From assembly GCA_022826825.1 (NCBI GenBank), contig JAJDUD010000061.1:186001-250000 (forward strand): DNA of 64,000 nucleotides. Direction: 5' to 3'. Origin of the DNA: Acidobacteriota bacterium. GTDB taxonomy: Bacteria > Acidobacteriota > Vicinamibacteria > Marinacidobacterales > Marinacidobacteraceae. The position numbers and the translations under genes were made by a program. Below the pieces are notes generated by a model, which had not been told where the DNA came from, made no database searches, and saw nothing but the letters and a program-made list of their open reading frames with translations. Positions 25,191 to 34,721 of the stretch are shown piece by piece; position 1 is the stretch's first letter, and each line of letters opens with the position of its first letter.

Positions 25191-26494
25191 TGGACGGAGC
25201 GACGGTTGCCCTCCTCGGGCTCGCCGCCCTGTTCGTCCTTCTCCTGATCCGGCTGCCGGTCGGGCTGTCCATGCTCGTCGCGGGCGCGGCCGGCATCGCC
25301 CTCATCCGTCCCCAGGCGGTGCTGCCCGTAATCGCCGGCGAGACGTTCGCGGTCTCCTCGCGGTACGCGCTGACCATCATCCCGCTCTTCATGCTGATGG
25401 GGAATCTGGCCGTGGTCTCGGGGATGAGCCGGGAGCTGTACCTCGCGGCCAACTCCTGGCTGCGACGCTTCCGGGGCGGCCTGGCGGCGGCCTCGATCGT
25501 CGCCAGCGCCGGGTTTTCCGCCATGTCCGGATCGTCGTTGGCCGCCGCCGTGACCATGGGACGCGTCGCCCTGCCCGAAATGCAACGGTTCCAGTACGAC
25601 AGGTCCCTCGCAGCGGGTGCGGTCGCCGCCGGCGGAACGCTGGGCATCCTGATTCCGCCATCGGCCGGGCTGGTCCTCTACGGCATCCTCACGGAACAGA
25701 GCATCGGCCGCCTCTTCATGGCCGGTCTGATTCCCGGGATCGTGCTCACGTTCCTCTTCGTCCTGACCGTTTTCGTGGTGGTGTGGCTGCAACCGCGGAA
25801 AGCGCCCCGGGGAGGGCCGGCGAGCCCACCGGCAGAGCGGGAGCGGACGCCGGCGGGCGCCTATTGGATCCTGGGACTGGTAGCCGTGACCCTTGGGGGG
25901 ATCTACGCGGGAGTCTTTTCCGCCATCGAGGCGGCGGGAGTCGGGGCGTTCCTGACGTTCGTCGTGGCGCTCGCGCGGCGCCGGCTCACCCGTCACGGCC
26001 TCGGCGAGGCCGTCCTTTCGACACTGAGGGCGTGTGGAACGGTGTTTCTGATCCTGATCGGCGCCTATGTGTTCAAGGTCTTCCTCGGCTTCTCCGGACT
26101 ACCGTTCGCGGCAGCCGACTGGGTTGCCGGGCAGGGATGGTCGGGAGCCCAGGTCGCCGCGCTGATTCTCGTGATGTTCATCGTGCTGGGGACCTTTCTG
26201 GACGGGTTCGCCATGCTCGTCCTCACGATTCCGCTGGTTCAGCCCATCCTCGCCTCGCTTGGCGTCGACCTGATCTGGTTCGGCGTGATGATCGTCGTCA
26301 CCCTGGAAATGGGGCTCATATCACCGCCCGTCGGCCTGAACACCTTCGTGGTGCACGGCGTCGCCCCGGACGTCCCGATGGGTGCGATCTACCGCGGCAT
26401 CATCCCGTTCTGGCTCGCCATGCTGGCGCTGCTGGCCCTGCTCGCCCTGTTTCCCCAGATCGTCACCTTCCTGCCGCGGGCGATGTACGGATAG
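25190..26494 (+). CDS. TRAP transporter large permease (DctM type)
   Basis: The 434-residue membrane subunit with about twelve TM segments. Family features are IIPLFMLMGNLAV, FSAMSGSSLAAAVTMGRVALPEM, GGTLGILIPPSAGLVLYG, and the C-terminal MGLISPPVGLNTFVV. Together with DctP and DctQ it forms a sodium-driven importer. ATG at 25190 overlaps the DctQ stop, so the three genes are a classic P-Q-M operon. The substrate is not predictable from sequence. Confidence 0.93.
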   Translation: MDGATVALLGLAALFVLLLIRLPVGLSMLVAGAAGIALIRPQAVLPVIAGETFAVSSRYALTIIPLFMLMGNLAVVSGMSRELYLAANSWLRRFRGGLAAASIVASAGFSAMSGSSLAAAVTMGRVALPEMQRFQYDRSLAAGAVAAGGTLGILIPPSAGLVLYGILTEQSIGRLFMAGLIPGIVLTFLFVLTVFVVVWLQPRKAPRGGPASPPAERERTPAGAYWILGLVAVTLGGIYAGVFSAIEAAGVGAFLTFVVALARRRLTRHGLGEAVLSTLRACGTVFLILIGAYVFKVFLGFSGLPFAAADWVAGQGWSGAQVAALILVMFIVLGTFLDGFAMLVLTIPLVQPILASLGVDLIWFGVMIVVTLEMGLISPPVGLNTFVVHGVAPDVPMGAIYRGIIPFWLAMLALLALLALFPQIVTFLPRAMYG

Positions 26495-26763
26495 CCCACG
26501 CCCCCCGGTCGGCGTTGGACCCGGATCGACATCGGTCCGCGTCAGACGCCCTGCCGCTGCAGAGCGCCACTGCGGCAAGGGGTGAGTTTGCAGGATTCGC
26601 GCGGGCAGATGACGCCCTGCGCGGCGCACTGCTCCCCGGGGAACACCACTCGAAGATCCGGCTCGTTCACGAGTTCCGGCCCCAGCGGGCACAGCACAAA
26701 ATACTTGCGGTCGCGCAGCGCAATATACTTGTAACAGCTCCCGCTCGTCGCAGGCGGGGAAGC
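26495..26763. other. Intergenic leader of the Fic gene
   Basis: A 269-base gap. It holds the inverted repeat TTGCG-N9-CGCAA at 26705-26723, a TATACT box at 26724-26729, and two ATACTTG direct repeats 24 bases apart, likely promoter or operator for the Fic gene. On the minus strand positions 26544-26735 are open and give a Cys-containing peptide ending [12 protein letters not shown] with no good start, possibly a gene remnant. Confidence 0.4.
26701..26731 (+). promoter_or_regulatory. Candidate promoter/operator of the Fic gene
   Basis: TTGCG and CGCAA arms with nine bases between lie next to TATACT, a good minus-10 candidate; ATACTTG occurs at both ends of the region. The Fic protein has an N-terminal HTH-like region, so autoregulation is possible. 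Confidence 0.35.
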
Positions 26764-28275
26764 ATGGCCACCGCGCGTGAACGTCTCGCAAGTTCGCTGG
26801 AGATCCTGGAAGAACTCCAGCGCGATGGCCGGCGGGTATTCCACACGACGGAGCTGACGCGGGTCCACCGGGACCGGCTCCTCGCAAACGGGTTTCTTCA
26901 GCGCGCGACACCCGGCTGGGTCATCTCCATAAACCCTTCCGTGCGGCCGGGCGATTCGACGCCTTGGTATTCCGCGTTTTGGGAGTTCTGCGCCAGCTAT
27001 TGCGGACGACGTTTCGGAAAGCGCTGGTGGCTCTCGGCGGAACAGTCCGCCCTGCTCCACGGGGGAAACACGGCGGTCCCGGAGCAGGTGGTGATCCACG
27101 CTCCCGAAGCCGCGAACAACCGCCTCGAGTTGCCGTTCGGCACCTCGCTCTTCGACGTTCGGGACCCGCGGGAGCCGCCGGCTACGAACGTGGAGGAACG
27201 GGACGGCCTCCGTATGTTCGCGGCCGGGGTCGCGCTGACCCGCGTATCGGCAGCCTTCTTCCGGTCTCGTCCCGCCGAGGCCCGGGTCCTCCTGTCGCGG
27301 GTCCGGGACGCTTCCGAGGTCCTCGCGCCACTGCTGGACGGCGGCCGGTCCGTGGTGGCGGGAAGACTGGCAGCAGCCTTTCGGCGAAGCCAGCGCCCCG
27401 TGGTTGCGGACGAGATCATCCGTGCGATGCGGGCGGCGGGTCATGTCGTCCGGGAAACCGATCCGTTCGCCCCAGGCACGGAAGTGTCCGTGCTTCCGAT
27501 GGCGAATCCGACAGCGCTCCGGCTGAGGGCGCTCTGGGAGCGTTTCCGGGTTCCCGTGCTGGATCTCTTTCCGCCCGCGCCCGGTCTGCCGCGGGACCGA
27601 GAGAGGTTTCTCGCCCGAGTGGACGACATCTTTCGGACGGATGCGTACCACTCGCTTTCCATCGAGGGATACCAGGTTTCGCCGGAACTCATCGACCGGG
27701 TCCGATCCGGAGAATGGGATCCCGAGGGAACGGACCGGGACCACCGGGACGCACTGGCCGCCTTCGGATACTGGCGTGCGTTCCGCCGGGTCCGGGACGG
27801 CGTGGCCCGGGTCCTGGCGGGGCAGGCGGCCGCAGGGCTCGCTCGGGATGAACACCAGGAGTGGCATCGGGAGCTCTTCGCGCCCACAGTGACTGCGGGG
27901 ATCGTCCCGCCCCGCGAGCTCGCCGGATATCGGTCCCAGCCGGTCTACATCCGGGGGTCCCGGCACGTTCCACCGCGGGCGGGTGCCGTGGTGGACGCCA
28001 TGGAGGCGCTGTTCGATCTCCTGGAGCGCGAGCCGGAACCGGCGGTTCGCGCGGTGCTCGGGCACTGGGCACTCGGCTACGTCCATCCGTGGCCCGACGG
28101 TAACGGCCGGATGGCGCGGTTCCTGATGAACCTCATGCTCGCTTCGGGGGGCTATCCGTGGACGGTGATTCGGGTGGGACACCGCGCTGAGTACATGGCG
28201 GCGCTGGACGCGGCGAGCAGCGGCCAACGCATCGAGCCGTTCGCGGGATTCCTGGCCCATCGGGTCGGCCGCTGA
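26764..28275 (+). CDS. Fic-domain protein with N-terminal HTH-like region
   Basis: A 503-residue probable AMP-transferase. The Fic core near the C-terminus reads [16 protein letters not shown], with the catalytic His and the anion-binding GNGR loop intact. The segment [10 protein letters not shown] contains an SxxxEG inhibitory motif of class II Fic proteins, so the enzyme is probably self-inhibited. The first 80-100 residues ([20 protein letters not shown]) resemble the winged helix found in AbiEi-like antitoxins, so the protein may bind its own promoter. No separate antitoxin gene is adjacent. ATG at 26764 follows GCGGGGAA. Targets of AMP transfer are unknown. Confidence 0.88.
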   Translation: MATARERLASSLEILEELQRDGRRVFHTTELTRVHRDRLLANGFLQRATPGWVISINPSVRPGDSTPWYSAFWEFCASYCGRRFGKRWWLSAEQSALLHGGNTAVPEQVVIHAPEAANNRLELPFGTSLFDVRDPREPPATNVEERDGLRMFAAGVALTRVSAAFFRSRPAEARVLLSRVRDASEVLAPLLDGGRSVVAGRLAAAFRRSQRPVVADEIIRAMRAAGHVVRETDPFAPGTEVSVLPMANPTALRLRALWERFRVPVLDLFPPAPGLPRDRERFLARVDDIFRTDAYHSLSIEGYQVSPELIDRVRSGEWDPEGTDRDHRDALAAFGYWRAFRRVRDGVARVLAGQAAAGLARDEHQEWHRELFAPTVTAGIVPPRELAGYRSQPVYIRGSRHVPPRAGAVVDAMEALFDLLEREPEPAVRAVLGHWALGYVHPWPDGNGRMARFLMNLMLASGGYPWTVIRVGHRAEYMAALDAASSGQRIEPFAGFLAHRVGR

Positions 28276-28417
28276 GCTGCTGGCGGCACGCGGTTCCGCT
28301 GCGCTGACGCGCAGCGGGTGCCGGTCTGGAGACCGGCGTTCCCAGCCTGGAGGGCGCCTACCGAACCGAAGACCGGCGTTCCCTCGAAGCCGCCATCCCG
28401 ATACGATGGGCGGTCCG
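28276..28417. repeat. Partial palindromic element
   Basis: Contains TTCCGCTGCGC...GCGCAGCGGG and CCGGTCTGGAGACCGG at about 28323-28338, the right end of a family B-type element, then a second GACCGGCGTTCC fragment near 28370. No left end. Confidence 0.55.
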
Positions 28418-30376
28418 ATGGAGCGTCTGCGGGTCTTCCTGGCGTTTGCGGCCGTGTGTCTCGTGCCGCTGGCGGCGGGCGCCCAGGGCGGCGACGACCG
28501 GTTCCAGTGGCCGTCGTTCCGCGGGCCGCTCGCATCCGGGGTCGCGGACGGCCAGGACCCGCCGACGCTCTGGGATCCGGCGACGGGGCACAACGTGCTC
28601 TGGAAGACCCCGATTCCGGGGCTCGGGCACTCGAGCCCGGTGATCTGGGACGACCGGATCTTCGTGACCACCGCGGTCAGCGAGGATCCGGACCCCGTCT
28701 TCCGCTACGGGCCGGACGGGCGGATGGACCGCCGCTCCGACCGGGAGCGGAACACCTGGTTCGTGTACGCCATCGACCGCCGGGGCGGCGACGTGCTGTG
28801 GGTGCGCGAAGCGGTCGCCGAGGCCCCGGAGATCCAGCGGCATCCCAAGAACAGCTACGCCTCGGCCACGCCGGCCACCGACGGGAAACACGTCGCGGTG
28901 CTGATCGCCACCGGCAACCTGTTCCTCTACGACTTCGACGGCGCGCTGCTCTGGGAGGCGGACCTCGGTCCGCTGGACTCGGGCGCCTCCTACGACGACA
29001 CCTACCAGTGGGGCGCCGCCAGCTCCCCCATCATCTGGGAGAACCTGGTGATCGTGCAGGCCGACCAGCAGGAAGGCTCCTTCATCGCCGCCTTCGACGT
29101 GGCGAGCGGCGAGGAGGTCTGGCGGACCGAGCGGGACCTGATCTCCGCGTTCTCGACGCCGACCGTCCACGCGGGGCCCGAGCGGACCGAACTGATCACG
29201 AACGGGGCGGGCACCATGTTCGGCTATGACCCCGTGACCGGCGAAGAACTCTGGCGCATGTCGGGCAGCTCGAACAACACCACCCCGACCCCGGTCGTGG
29301 ACGGGGACCTCATCTACCTGACGAGCGGCTACCGGATCCGCCCGATCTTCGCCATCCGGACGGGCGCCACCGGCGACATCTCGCTGGCGGAGGGGACGCG
29401 CTCGAATGACCACGTCGCCTGGAGCTCGCCCCGCGACGGGCCGTACATGGCGTCCCCGCTGGTGTACCAGGGGTATCTCTACGTGGTCGCGACGAACGGG
29501 GTCCTCACCGTCTTCGATGCCGGGACCGGCGAGCGGGTGTACCGGCGGCGGATCGGCCAGCGCGGCGGCGCCTACACCGCTTCGCCCATCGCGGCCGACG
29601 GCCGTGTCTACCTGACCAGCGAGGACGGCGACATCTTCGTCATCCGCGCCGGCCCGGAGTACGAGGAGCTCGCGATGAACTCCATGGACGAGGTGTGCCT
29701 CGCCACGCCGGCGATCTCCGAGGGGCAGCTCATCATCCGGACGACGAATCACCTGGTGGCCCTCCGCGACGGCATCGACCCGACGATGGCCGCCTCGAAG
29801 CCCTCCTCGACCCCCTTCCCGGAGAACCTGGCCGCCGACCAGGTGCTGGCGTTCGACGACTTCGAGGACGGCGACCTCTTCGCGCACACCGGGGTCCGCT
29901 GGCACACGTTCACGAACGGTGTCTCGAGCGCCGACCTGTCGCTCGCCGCCGGCGGCGCCGCCGCGACGCCGGCGGCCGCCCGCGTGGACGGCACCCTGGC
30001 GAGCGGCGCCGCCCGCGGCCCGCTCGCCCAGATGTACCAGCCGTTCGACCGCGGCGGGAACCCGGTCAGCCTGGAGAACCTGGGCGGCATCCGGTTCCAC
30101 GCCCGGGGCAGCCACGCCTTCGAACTGACCTTCCGCTGCAGCGGCGTGGGCTTCGGGAAGAGGATCGAGGTTTCCGACGAGTGGCGATTCATCGAACTCG
30201 ACGCCGACGACCTGAAGCCGGTCGCGGTACCCGAGGATGCCGCCCTTTGGGACGGGGCCCGCTGCACCGGGCTCTACCTCTCGCGGCGCGGCGAAGCGGA
30301 GTTGGGCGAGTTCTGGTTCGAGGTGGACGAGTTCACCCTCTACGGCGAAGACGCCTGGGAATCGAGGCCCCGCTAG
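28418..30376 (+). CDS. Exported PQQ-like beta-propeller protein with C-terminal carbohydrate-binding-like domain
   Basis: A 652-residue protein with signal ending LAAGAQ. Seven or so beta-propeller blades follow the quinoprotein pattern ([62 protein letters not shown]). No dehydrogenase active-site Cys pair or Ca/PQQ ligand set is evident, so it is likely a binding or scaffold propeller like outer membrane PQQ-repeat proteins. The last ~170 residues form a separate beta-sandwich domain with [16 protein letters not shown], resembling CBM11/CIA30-type sandwiches. ATG at 28418 begins the leader; another ATG lies four codons upstream. Function unknown. Confidence 0.8.
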   Translation: MERLRVFLAFAAVCLVPLAAGAQGGDDRFQWPSFRGPLASGVADGQDPPTLWDPATGHNVLWKTPIPGLGHSSPVIWDDRIFVTTAVSEDPDPVFRYGPDGRMDRRSDRERNTWFVYAIDRRGGDVLWVREAVAEAPEIQRHPKNSYASATPATDGKHVAVLIATGNLFLYDFDGALLWEADLGPLDSGASYDDTYQWGAASSPIIWENLVIVQADQQEGSFIAAFDVASGEEVWRTERDLISAFSTPTVHAGPERTELITNGAGTMFGYDPVTGEELWRMSGSSNNTTPTPVVDGDLIYLTSGYRIRPIFAIRTGATGDISLAEGTRSNDHVAWSSPRDGPYMASPLVYQGYLYVVATNGVLTVFDAGTGERVYRRRIGQRGGAYTASPIAADGRVYLTSEDGDIFVIRAGPEYEELAMNSMDEVCLATPAISEGQLIIRTTNHLVALRDGIDPTMAASKPSSTPFPENLAADQVLAFDDFEDGDLFAHTGVRWHTFTNGVSSADLSLAAGGAAATPAAARVDGTLASGAARGPLAQMYQPFDRGGNPVSLENLGGIRFHARGSHAFELTFRCSGVGFGKRIEVSDEWRFIELDADDLKPVAVPEDAALWDGARCTGLYLSRRGEAELGEFWFEVDEFTLYGEDAWESRPR

Positions 30377-30450
30377 CGGATCCTTCCGACGCCTTCCTCA
30401 GCCGGCGGGTTCTCGCGTATCCTCAATCCCGAAACTGAAAGCGAGTATCC

Positions 30451-31542
30451 ATGTCGCCGAACGCTGCGCAGGCCACCTACCGGAAGATCACCTTCGACAA
30501 GGACGTGGGCTTCTATGCGACCCTCAAGAAGCGCGTGGATGAGCGTTTTCCCGGCATCAGGACCCGGGGCACGGGCGGCTGGCGCATGCTGCCCAAGACC
30601 ACGATCATCCTGACCGGGTTCGTCGTTTCGTACGTCTTCCTGGTCTTCTTCTCCCCGCACGTCCTCACGACGATCGTCGCCGCCTTCGCCCTGTCGCAGG
30701 CGCTCGCGCTCATCGGGTTCAACCTGGTGCACGAGGGCGCGCACGGCAGCTACTCGAGCAACCGGACGATCAACTGGCTGGCCGGCTCCACCGCGAGCTT
30801 CATCGGGGCCAGCCAGATGATCTGGCAGCACAAGCACAACGTCCTCCATCACACCTACACGAACGTCGAGGAAATGGACACGGACATCCAGACGGGCGGC
30901 CTGCTGCGCTGGAGCCACCTGCAGGAATGGCGGCCCTGGCACCGGTTCCAGCACCTGTACGCGTTCCCGATGTACAGCCTGTTGACCCTTCAGGTGATCT
31001 ACAGCGACTTCCACCGGATCATCTCCCGGCGGATCGGCAACTACTCCCTGCCGAAGCCGAGCCCGTCGCAGCACGCCAACTTCTGGCTGACCAAGGTCTT
31101 CTACCTCGGAATCGCCCTGGTGCTGCCGCTCTTCTTCAACACCTGGTGGCACGTGCTGCTCGTGCTGGTACTGATCAACCTGGTCGTCAGCCTGACCCTG
31201 TCGCTGGTGTTCTCGCTGGCCCATACCGTGGAGGGCACCGCCTTCCCGTCGCCCGATCCCCGGTCGGGGGCGATGGAAAAGGAATGGGCCGTTCACGAGG
31301 TGGAGACGACGGCGAACTTCGCGCCCCGGAGCAGGCTGGCGGCCTGGTACCTGGGCGGCCTGAACAACCAGATCGAACATCACCTGTTCCCGAACGTCTG
31401 CCATCTCCACTACCCGCGGCTCCGGAAGATCGTTCAGGAGACGTGCCGCGACTTCTCGGTTCGCTACCTCTCCTATCCGTCGTTTCTCGCGGCGCTGCAG
31501 TCCCACTACCGGCACCTGAAGACGCTGGGCAACCCGGCGTAA
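30451..31542 (+). CDS. Membrane fatty-acid desaturase
   Basis: A 363-residue di-iron desaturase. The three histidine boxes are HEGAHGSYS, HKHNVLHHTYTN and NNQIEHHLFP; the variant QIEHH third box is typical of front-end acyl-lipid/linoleoyl-CoA desaturases. Hydrophobic helices pair as ILTGFVVSYVFLVFF and VFYLGIALVLPLFF. No N-terminal cytochrome b5 domain is present, so an external reductant is required. The enzyme introduces a double bond into acyl chains of membrane lipids. It is monocistronic, 74 bases after the propeller gene. Confidence 0.92.
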   Translation: MSPNAAQATYRKITFDKDVGFYATLKKRVDERFPGIRTRGTGGWRMLPKTTIILTGFVVSYVFLVFFSPHVLTTIVAAFALSQALALIGFNLVHEGAHGSYSSNRTINWLAGSTASFIGASQMIWQHKHNVLHHTYTNVEEMDTDIQTGGLLRWSHLQEWRPWHRFQHLYAFPMYSLLTLQVIYSDFHRIISRRIGNYSLPKPSPSQHANFWLTKVFYLGIALVLPLFFNTWWHVLLVLVLINLVVSLTLSLVFSLAHTVEGTAFPSPDPRSGAMEKEWAVHEVETTANFAPRSRLAAWYLGGLNNQIEHHLFPNVCHLHYPRLRKIVQETCRDFSVRYLSYPSFLAALQSHYRHLKTLGNPA

Positions 31543-31567
31543 CCGTCCGGCCCCGGCCGGGGGTTCG

Positions 31568-32674
31568 TCAGCGGGCCGGGCCGAGGTAGAGCGTGTTCGG
31601 CGCGTCGGACCGCCCGGCGACGATGTCGGGGACGCCGTCGCCGTTGACGTCGCCGATCGCGAGCCCGTACATGGCGCCCTCGGCGTCGCCGAAGGGGGTC
31701 CGGGTGAAGGCCGCCGAGCCGTCGTTCGTGAGGATCGCGCCGGGCGCGCCGCGGTTGCCGATCACCACGTCCGGGTCCCCGTCCCCGTCGAGGTCGGCCA
31801 CCGCCAGCGAGTAGGCGTTGTCGGCCGGATCCCCGATCTGCCGGCGCGTCCCGAACGAAGCGCCGTCCCGGCCCGGATGGAGCCAGACCCCTCCCGCGAG
31901 CTGGTCGCCCAGCACGATGTCGAGCCTGCCGTCGCCGTTCAGGTCGCCGAACGCCACCGCCCGGGTCGCCGACTCGGGAGGGCCGACCGCGTGGGCCTCC
32001 GCGAAACCACCGCTCCCGTCGTTCACGTAGAGAACGCTCTGGCCGCCGTCCCGGTGGGGCACGAACAGGTCGGTGAAACCGTCGCCGGTGAGATCCGCCG
32101 CCCCGATCGTGGTGGCCGAGTTCCGGGACAGCACGCGGCACTCGGGGAACGCTCCGCCCCCGTCGTTGACGCAGACGTAGTTCGCGCTCCGGTTCTCGGC
32201 GCCGCCGCGGTTCGCGACGACGATCTCGGGTCGGCCGTCGCCGTTCAGGTCGGCCACCGTGACGTTCCGCGTCGGCCATCCGGAGCTGCCGAACTTCCCG
32301 GCGAGGACAAACGAGCCCGCCCCGTCGCCGCGGTAGATGCGTTTGTCGTCGGGCCGGTCGTTCCCGACCACCACGTCGAGGTCGCCGTCCCCGTCGAGGT
32401 CGGCGAGCGCCGCGGTGTAGGTGTTGTCGGCCGATCCGGGCAGTTCATGGCGTTCGTCGAAACCGCCATCGCCGTCGTTCAGCAGGACCCAGTCCTTCAG
32501 GGGCCAGTGCCGGCCCTTGGCGAGCACGATGTCCAGATCGCCGTCCCCGTCGAGGTCCCCGAGACTCGCGTTGGCGCTGGTCTCGGCGGTGTCCTCGAGG
32601 AGTACGGCCCGCATCTCCTGGGCCGCCGCGCCGGGAAGGGCGAGCAGCAACCCGCCCACGACGACATGGATCAC
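31568..32674 (-). CDS. Exported FG-GAP/VCBS repeat protein
   Basis: A 368-residue secreted protein with signal LLLALPGAAAQ. Seven repeats carry the calcium-binding DxDxDG type loop (DLDGDGDLDIVLAKG, DLNGDGRPEIVVANRG), the integrin-type beta-propeller. Such proteins are often surface or adhesion proteins. It starts with GTG overlapping the stop of the DUF4143 ATPase (GTGA), so it is translationally coupled, an unexpected pairing. Confidence 0.88.
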   Translation of the reverse strand: MIHVVVGGLLLALPGAAAQEMRAVLLEDTAETSANASLGDLDGDGDLDIVLAKGRHWPLKDWVLLNDGDGGFDERHELPGSADNTYTAALADLDGDGDLDVVVGNDRPDDKRIYRGDGAGSFVLAGKFGSSGWPTRNVTVADLNGDGRPEIVVANRGGAENRSANYVCVNDGGGAFPECRVLSRNSATTIGAADLTGDGFTDLFVPHRDGGQSVLYVNDGSGGFAEAHAVGPPESATRAVAFGDLNGDGRLDIVLGDQLAGGVWLHPGRDGASFGTRRQIGDPADNAYSLAVADLDGDGDPDVVIGNRGAPGAILTNDGSAAFTRTPFGDAEGAMYGLAIGDVNGDGVPDIVAGRSDAPNTLYLGPAR

Positions 32675-33786
32675 GCCGCCGCCTCGGGAGAGAACCTTTC
32701 GGCCGCCGGGACCGCGATCATCCGCTCTCCGATCGGATACCGCAGCTCACCGGGATAGACAACGTAGAGCGCATCCAGCGAAAGGTCCTGGTGAGCCGCG
32801 ATCATCGAAGGCGTGCGGCGGGGAGCATCCACCCGCTTGATTTCCACCCCGATCCTCCGCCCCTTCGAGAAGAGCAGCAGATCCAGTTCGGCGCCCGCGT
32901 GGGTTCCCCAGAAGTACGCCTGATCGGGGTCGGCCTCCGCGAGCGTCTTTTCCAGCACGAACCCTTCCCAGGACGCCCCGAGCCGTGGATTCGTGAGCAG
33001 GTCGTCCATCGAGCCCGCCCCGATGAGTTGGTGGAACACACCGGAATCCCGGAAATACAGCTTCGGCCGCTTGACCTGTCGTTTCTTGAGGTTCTCATGC
33101 CACGGGCGAAGCTGGCGGATCAGGAAAAGGTGCTCCATCAGATCCAGATACCGGCGAACGGTGGACTGGCCGACCTCCAGAGTGGTCGCGAGCGCCCTCA
33201 GGTTGGGGACCTGGCCGTGGTAGTGGGCCATCAGGAGCAGCAGGCGATGGAGGGTCGGGGCTCCGAGCTCGGCTCCGAATCGCGGCAGATCACGCTCGAC
33301 GAACGCCTGCACGTACGACTTCCTCCAGATCAGGCTGTCCTCATCGGTCTCCGCCAGCAGCGACCGCGGAAACCCGCCGCGGAGCCAGAGGTCCGGCATC
33401 CGGGCCGGGCCGAGTTCGGCGACTTGGAAACCCGTGAGTTCCAAGTACTCGATGCGTCCCGCCAGGGATTCCGCGCTCTGGCGAAGCAGGTCGGGTCCGG
33501 CGCTGCCGAGCACCAGAAAGCGGGCCGGGTTGTCGTCGCGGTCGGCGAGGACGCGGAGAACGGGGAACAGATCGGGCCGCCGCTGCACTTCGTCAATCAC
33601 CACCAGGCCGGACAACGGGCCGAGCGCCGTGACCGGCTCGTCCAGCCGGGCGAGGCTGAGGGGATCCTCCAGATCGAAGTAGTTCGGTGAACGGGCGGGC
33701 ACGAACCGGCGCGCGAGGGTCGTCTTGCCACATTGCCGAGCCCCGATAAGCGCCACGACAGGGCTCCGCCGCAGGGCGCGCTCCAC
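32671..33786 (-). CDS. DUF4143/AAA_14 ATPase
   Basis: A 371-residue member of the AAA_14-DUF4143 family. Walker A is ALIGARQCGKTTLAR, Walker B VVIDEVQRRPD, and GSAGPDLLRQSAESLAGR follows. The C-terminal domain includes FRDSGVFHQL and the nuclease-like E...GAELDLLLFSKGRRIGVEIK, a PD-(D/E)xK-like site. Members are widespread, of unclear function, possibly toxin or DNA-related. The GTG at 33786 is a conservative start; typical relatives extend further N-terminal, and a CTG at 33825 would give NSEHISRAAAPL before it. A large palindrome lies right upstream. FG-GAP gene coupled downstream. Confidence 0.88.
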   Translation of the reverse strand: MERALRRSPVVALIGARQCGKTTLARRFVPARSPNYFDLEDPLSLARLDEPVTALGPLSGLVVIDEVQRRPDLFPVLRVLADRDDNPARFLVLGSAGPDLLRQSAESLAGRIEYLELTGFQVAELGPARMPDLWLRGGFPRSLLAETDEDSLIWRKSYVQAFVERDLPRFGAELGAPTLHRLLLLMAHYHGQVPNLRALATTLEVGQSTVRRYLDLMEHLFLIRQLRPWHENLKKRQVKRPKLYFRDSGVFHQLIGAGSMDDLLTNPRLGASWEGFVLEKTLAEADPDQAYFWGTHAGAELDLLLFSKGRRIGVEIKRVDAPRRTPSMIAAHQDLSLDALYVVYPGELRYPIGERMIAVPAAERFSPEAAA

Positions 33787-33824
33787 CAGAGGCGCCGCCG
33801 CGCGAGAGATGTGCTCGGAGTTCA

Positions 33825-33865
33825 GACCTTGAAATTACACGGGTGACATGTGTTTTTTCAAGGTC
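33825..33865. promoter_or_regulatory. Palindrome upstream of the DUF4143 gene
   Basis: Ten-base perfect arms GACCTTGAAA and TTTCAAGGTC with a 21-base centre that itself carries ACAC/GTGT. It lies before the minus-strand DUF4143 gene and after the stop of the secreted-protein gene. An autoregulatory operator is the preferred reading; a weak terminator is possible. Confidence 0.5.
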
Positions 33866-33875
33866 AACGACCCTG

Positions 33876-34562
33876 TCATTCCTCGCGGCGGTTCGGGCCG
33901 ATGTCCACCTCGGTCACATGGATGCTGAGCCCGGCGCCCGCGCGGACCCCGATCACGCCGTCAAGCGCCACCCCCTCGCCGGGAAGCTCGGCGATCGCCC
34001 GGTCGTTCAGATAGAACACGGTGCGGTCGCCGCGCACGTCCACGGCGAGCAGGTTCTGCACCGGACCCGTCGTTTCGGCGCCCGACGTCACGACCGCGTC
34101 GTGCGCCGTCCAAGGGACGAGATCACGGCTCTTGCCGCCGGAGTGCTCCGCGATGCGGAAGTTGCCGTCGTTCCGCAGCTCGAACGCGACGTAGCGGGGC
34201 CCTCCGGCCTCCAGTTCGCTCCCGCCGAGAAACAGACCGAAGGGGCTGTCGAGCCGGGTGGACCCGGATTGCTCCGGGTCGCCCTCCGGGAAGAGGAAGA
34301 TGGTGCTGCTGACCGCGAAGGCGCCCGAGGCGTAGCTCCCCGGATCCCAGAACAGGCCGCCGGGACCGGCGAAGACGTGCCAGCCGGGACGCATCACGAC
34401 GAAGCGACGCTCCGGAGCGGCGGCTCCGTCGTCGTACCGGGCCTTCCAGTGCGCGGGGCGCTCCAGGTTGTGCCCCGATTGCGCCGGGGCGAGTACGGCA
34501 AACAGGACGAGCGCCGCGGCCGCCGTCCCGGCGGGCCGCCACGCGGTTGGCAAGAAACGCAT
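33876..34562 (-). CDS. Secreted protein, possible concanavalin-like sandwich
   Basis: A 228-residue protein with signal ALVLFAVLAPAQ. The remainder has alternating beta strands, W and aromatic residues, including GWHVFAGPGGLFWDP, and FYLNDRAIAELPGEG, resembling LamG/DUF1080-like carbohydrate sandwich folds. No catalytic site can be named. It stands alone between the DUF4143 promoter and the SRPBCC operon. Confidence 0.68.
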   Translation of the reverse strand: MRFLPTAWRPAGTAAAALVLFAVLAPAQSGHNLERPAHWKARYDDGAAAPERRFVVMRPGWHVFAGPGGLFWDPGSYASGAFAVSSTIFLFPEGDPEQSGSTRLDSPFGLFLGGSELEAGGPRYVAFELRNDGNFRIAEHSGGKSRDLVPWTAHDAVVTSGAETTGPVQNLLAVDVRGDRTVFYLNDRAIAELPGEGVALDGVIGVRAGAGLSIHVTEVDIGPNRREE

Positions 34563-34683
34563 CGAGCAGCTCCCGGGAACGGTTCGGGTGGTTTTCGGCC
34601 CCCTCCCGGGGGTGCCGGTCAGGATAGCCGCCGCCCCGATCGGGATTGGGCCGTGTCGTCCCGGACTCTTAGTTTAGGATATG

Positions 34684-34693
34684 CTTATATAAG
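34684..34693. promoter_or_regulatory. Palindrome before the SRPBCC-ArsR operon
   Basis: Perfect ten-base palindrome CTTATATAAG set in AT-rich sequence, about 30 bases ahead of the SRPBCC start. It is a good candidate operator for the ArsR-type regulator encoded in the same operon. Confidence 0.5.
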
Positions 34694-34721
34694 TTTGTTC
34701 TTGAATCTTGAGGAGGACACC

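Noticed and set aside
24874-28275. A 1133-codon frame containing the Fic gene
   Set aside because: The part before 26764 is out of frame with the TRAP genes and low in recognisable sequence; only the Fic portion is real.
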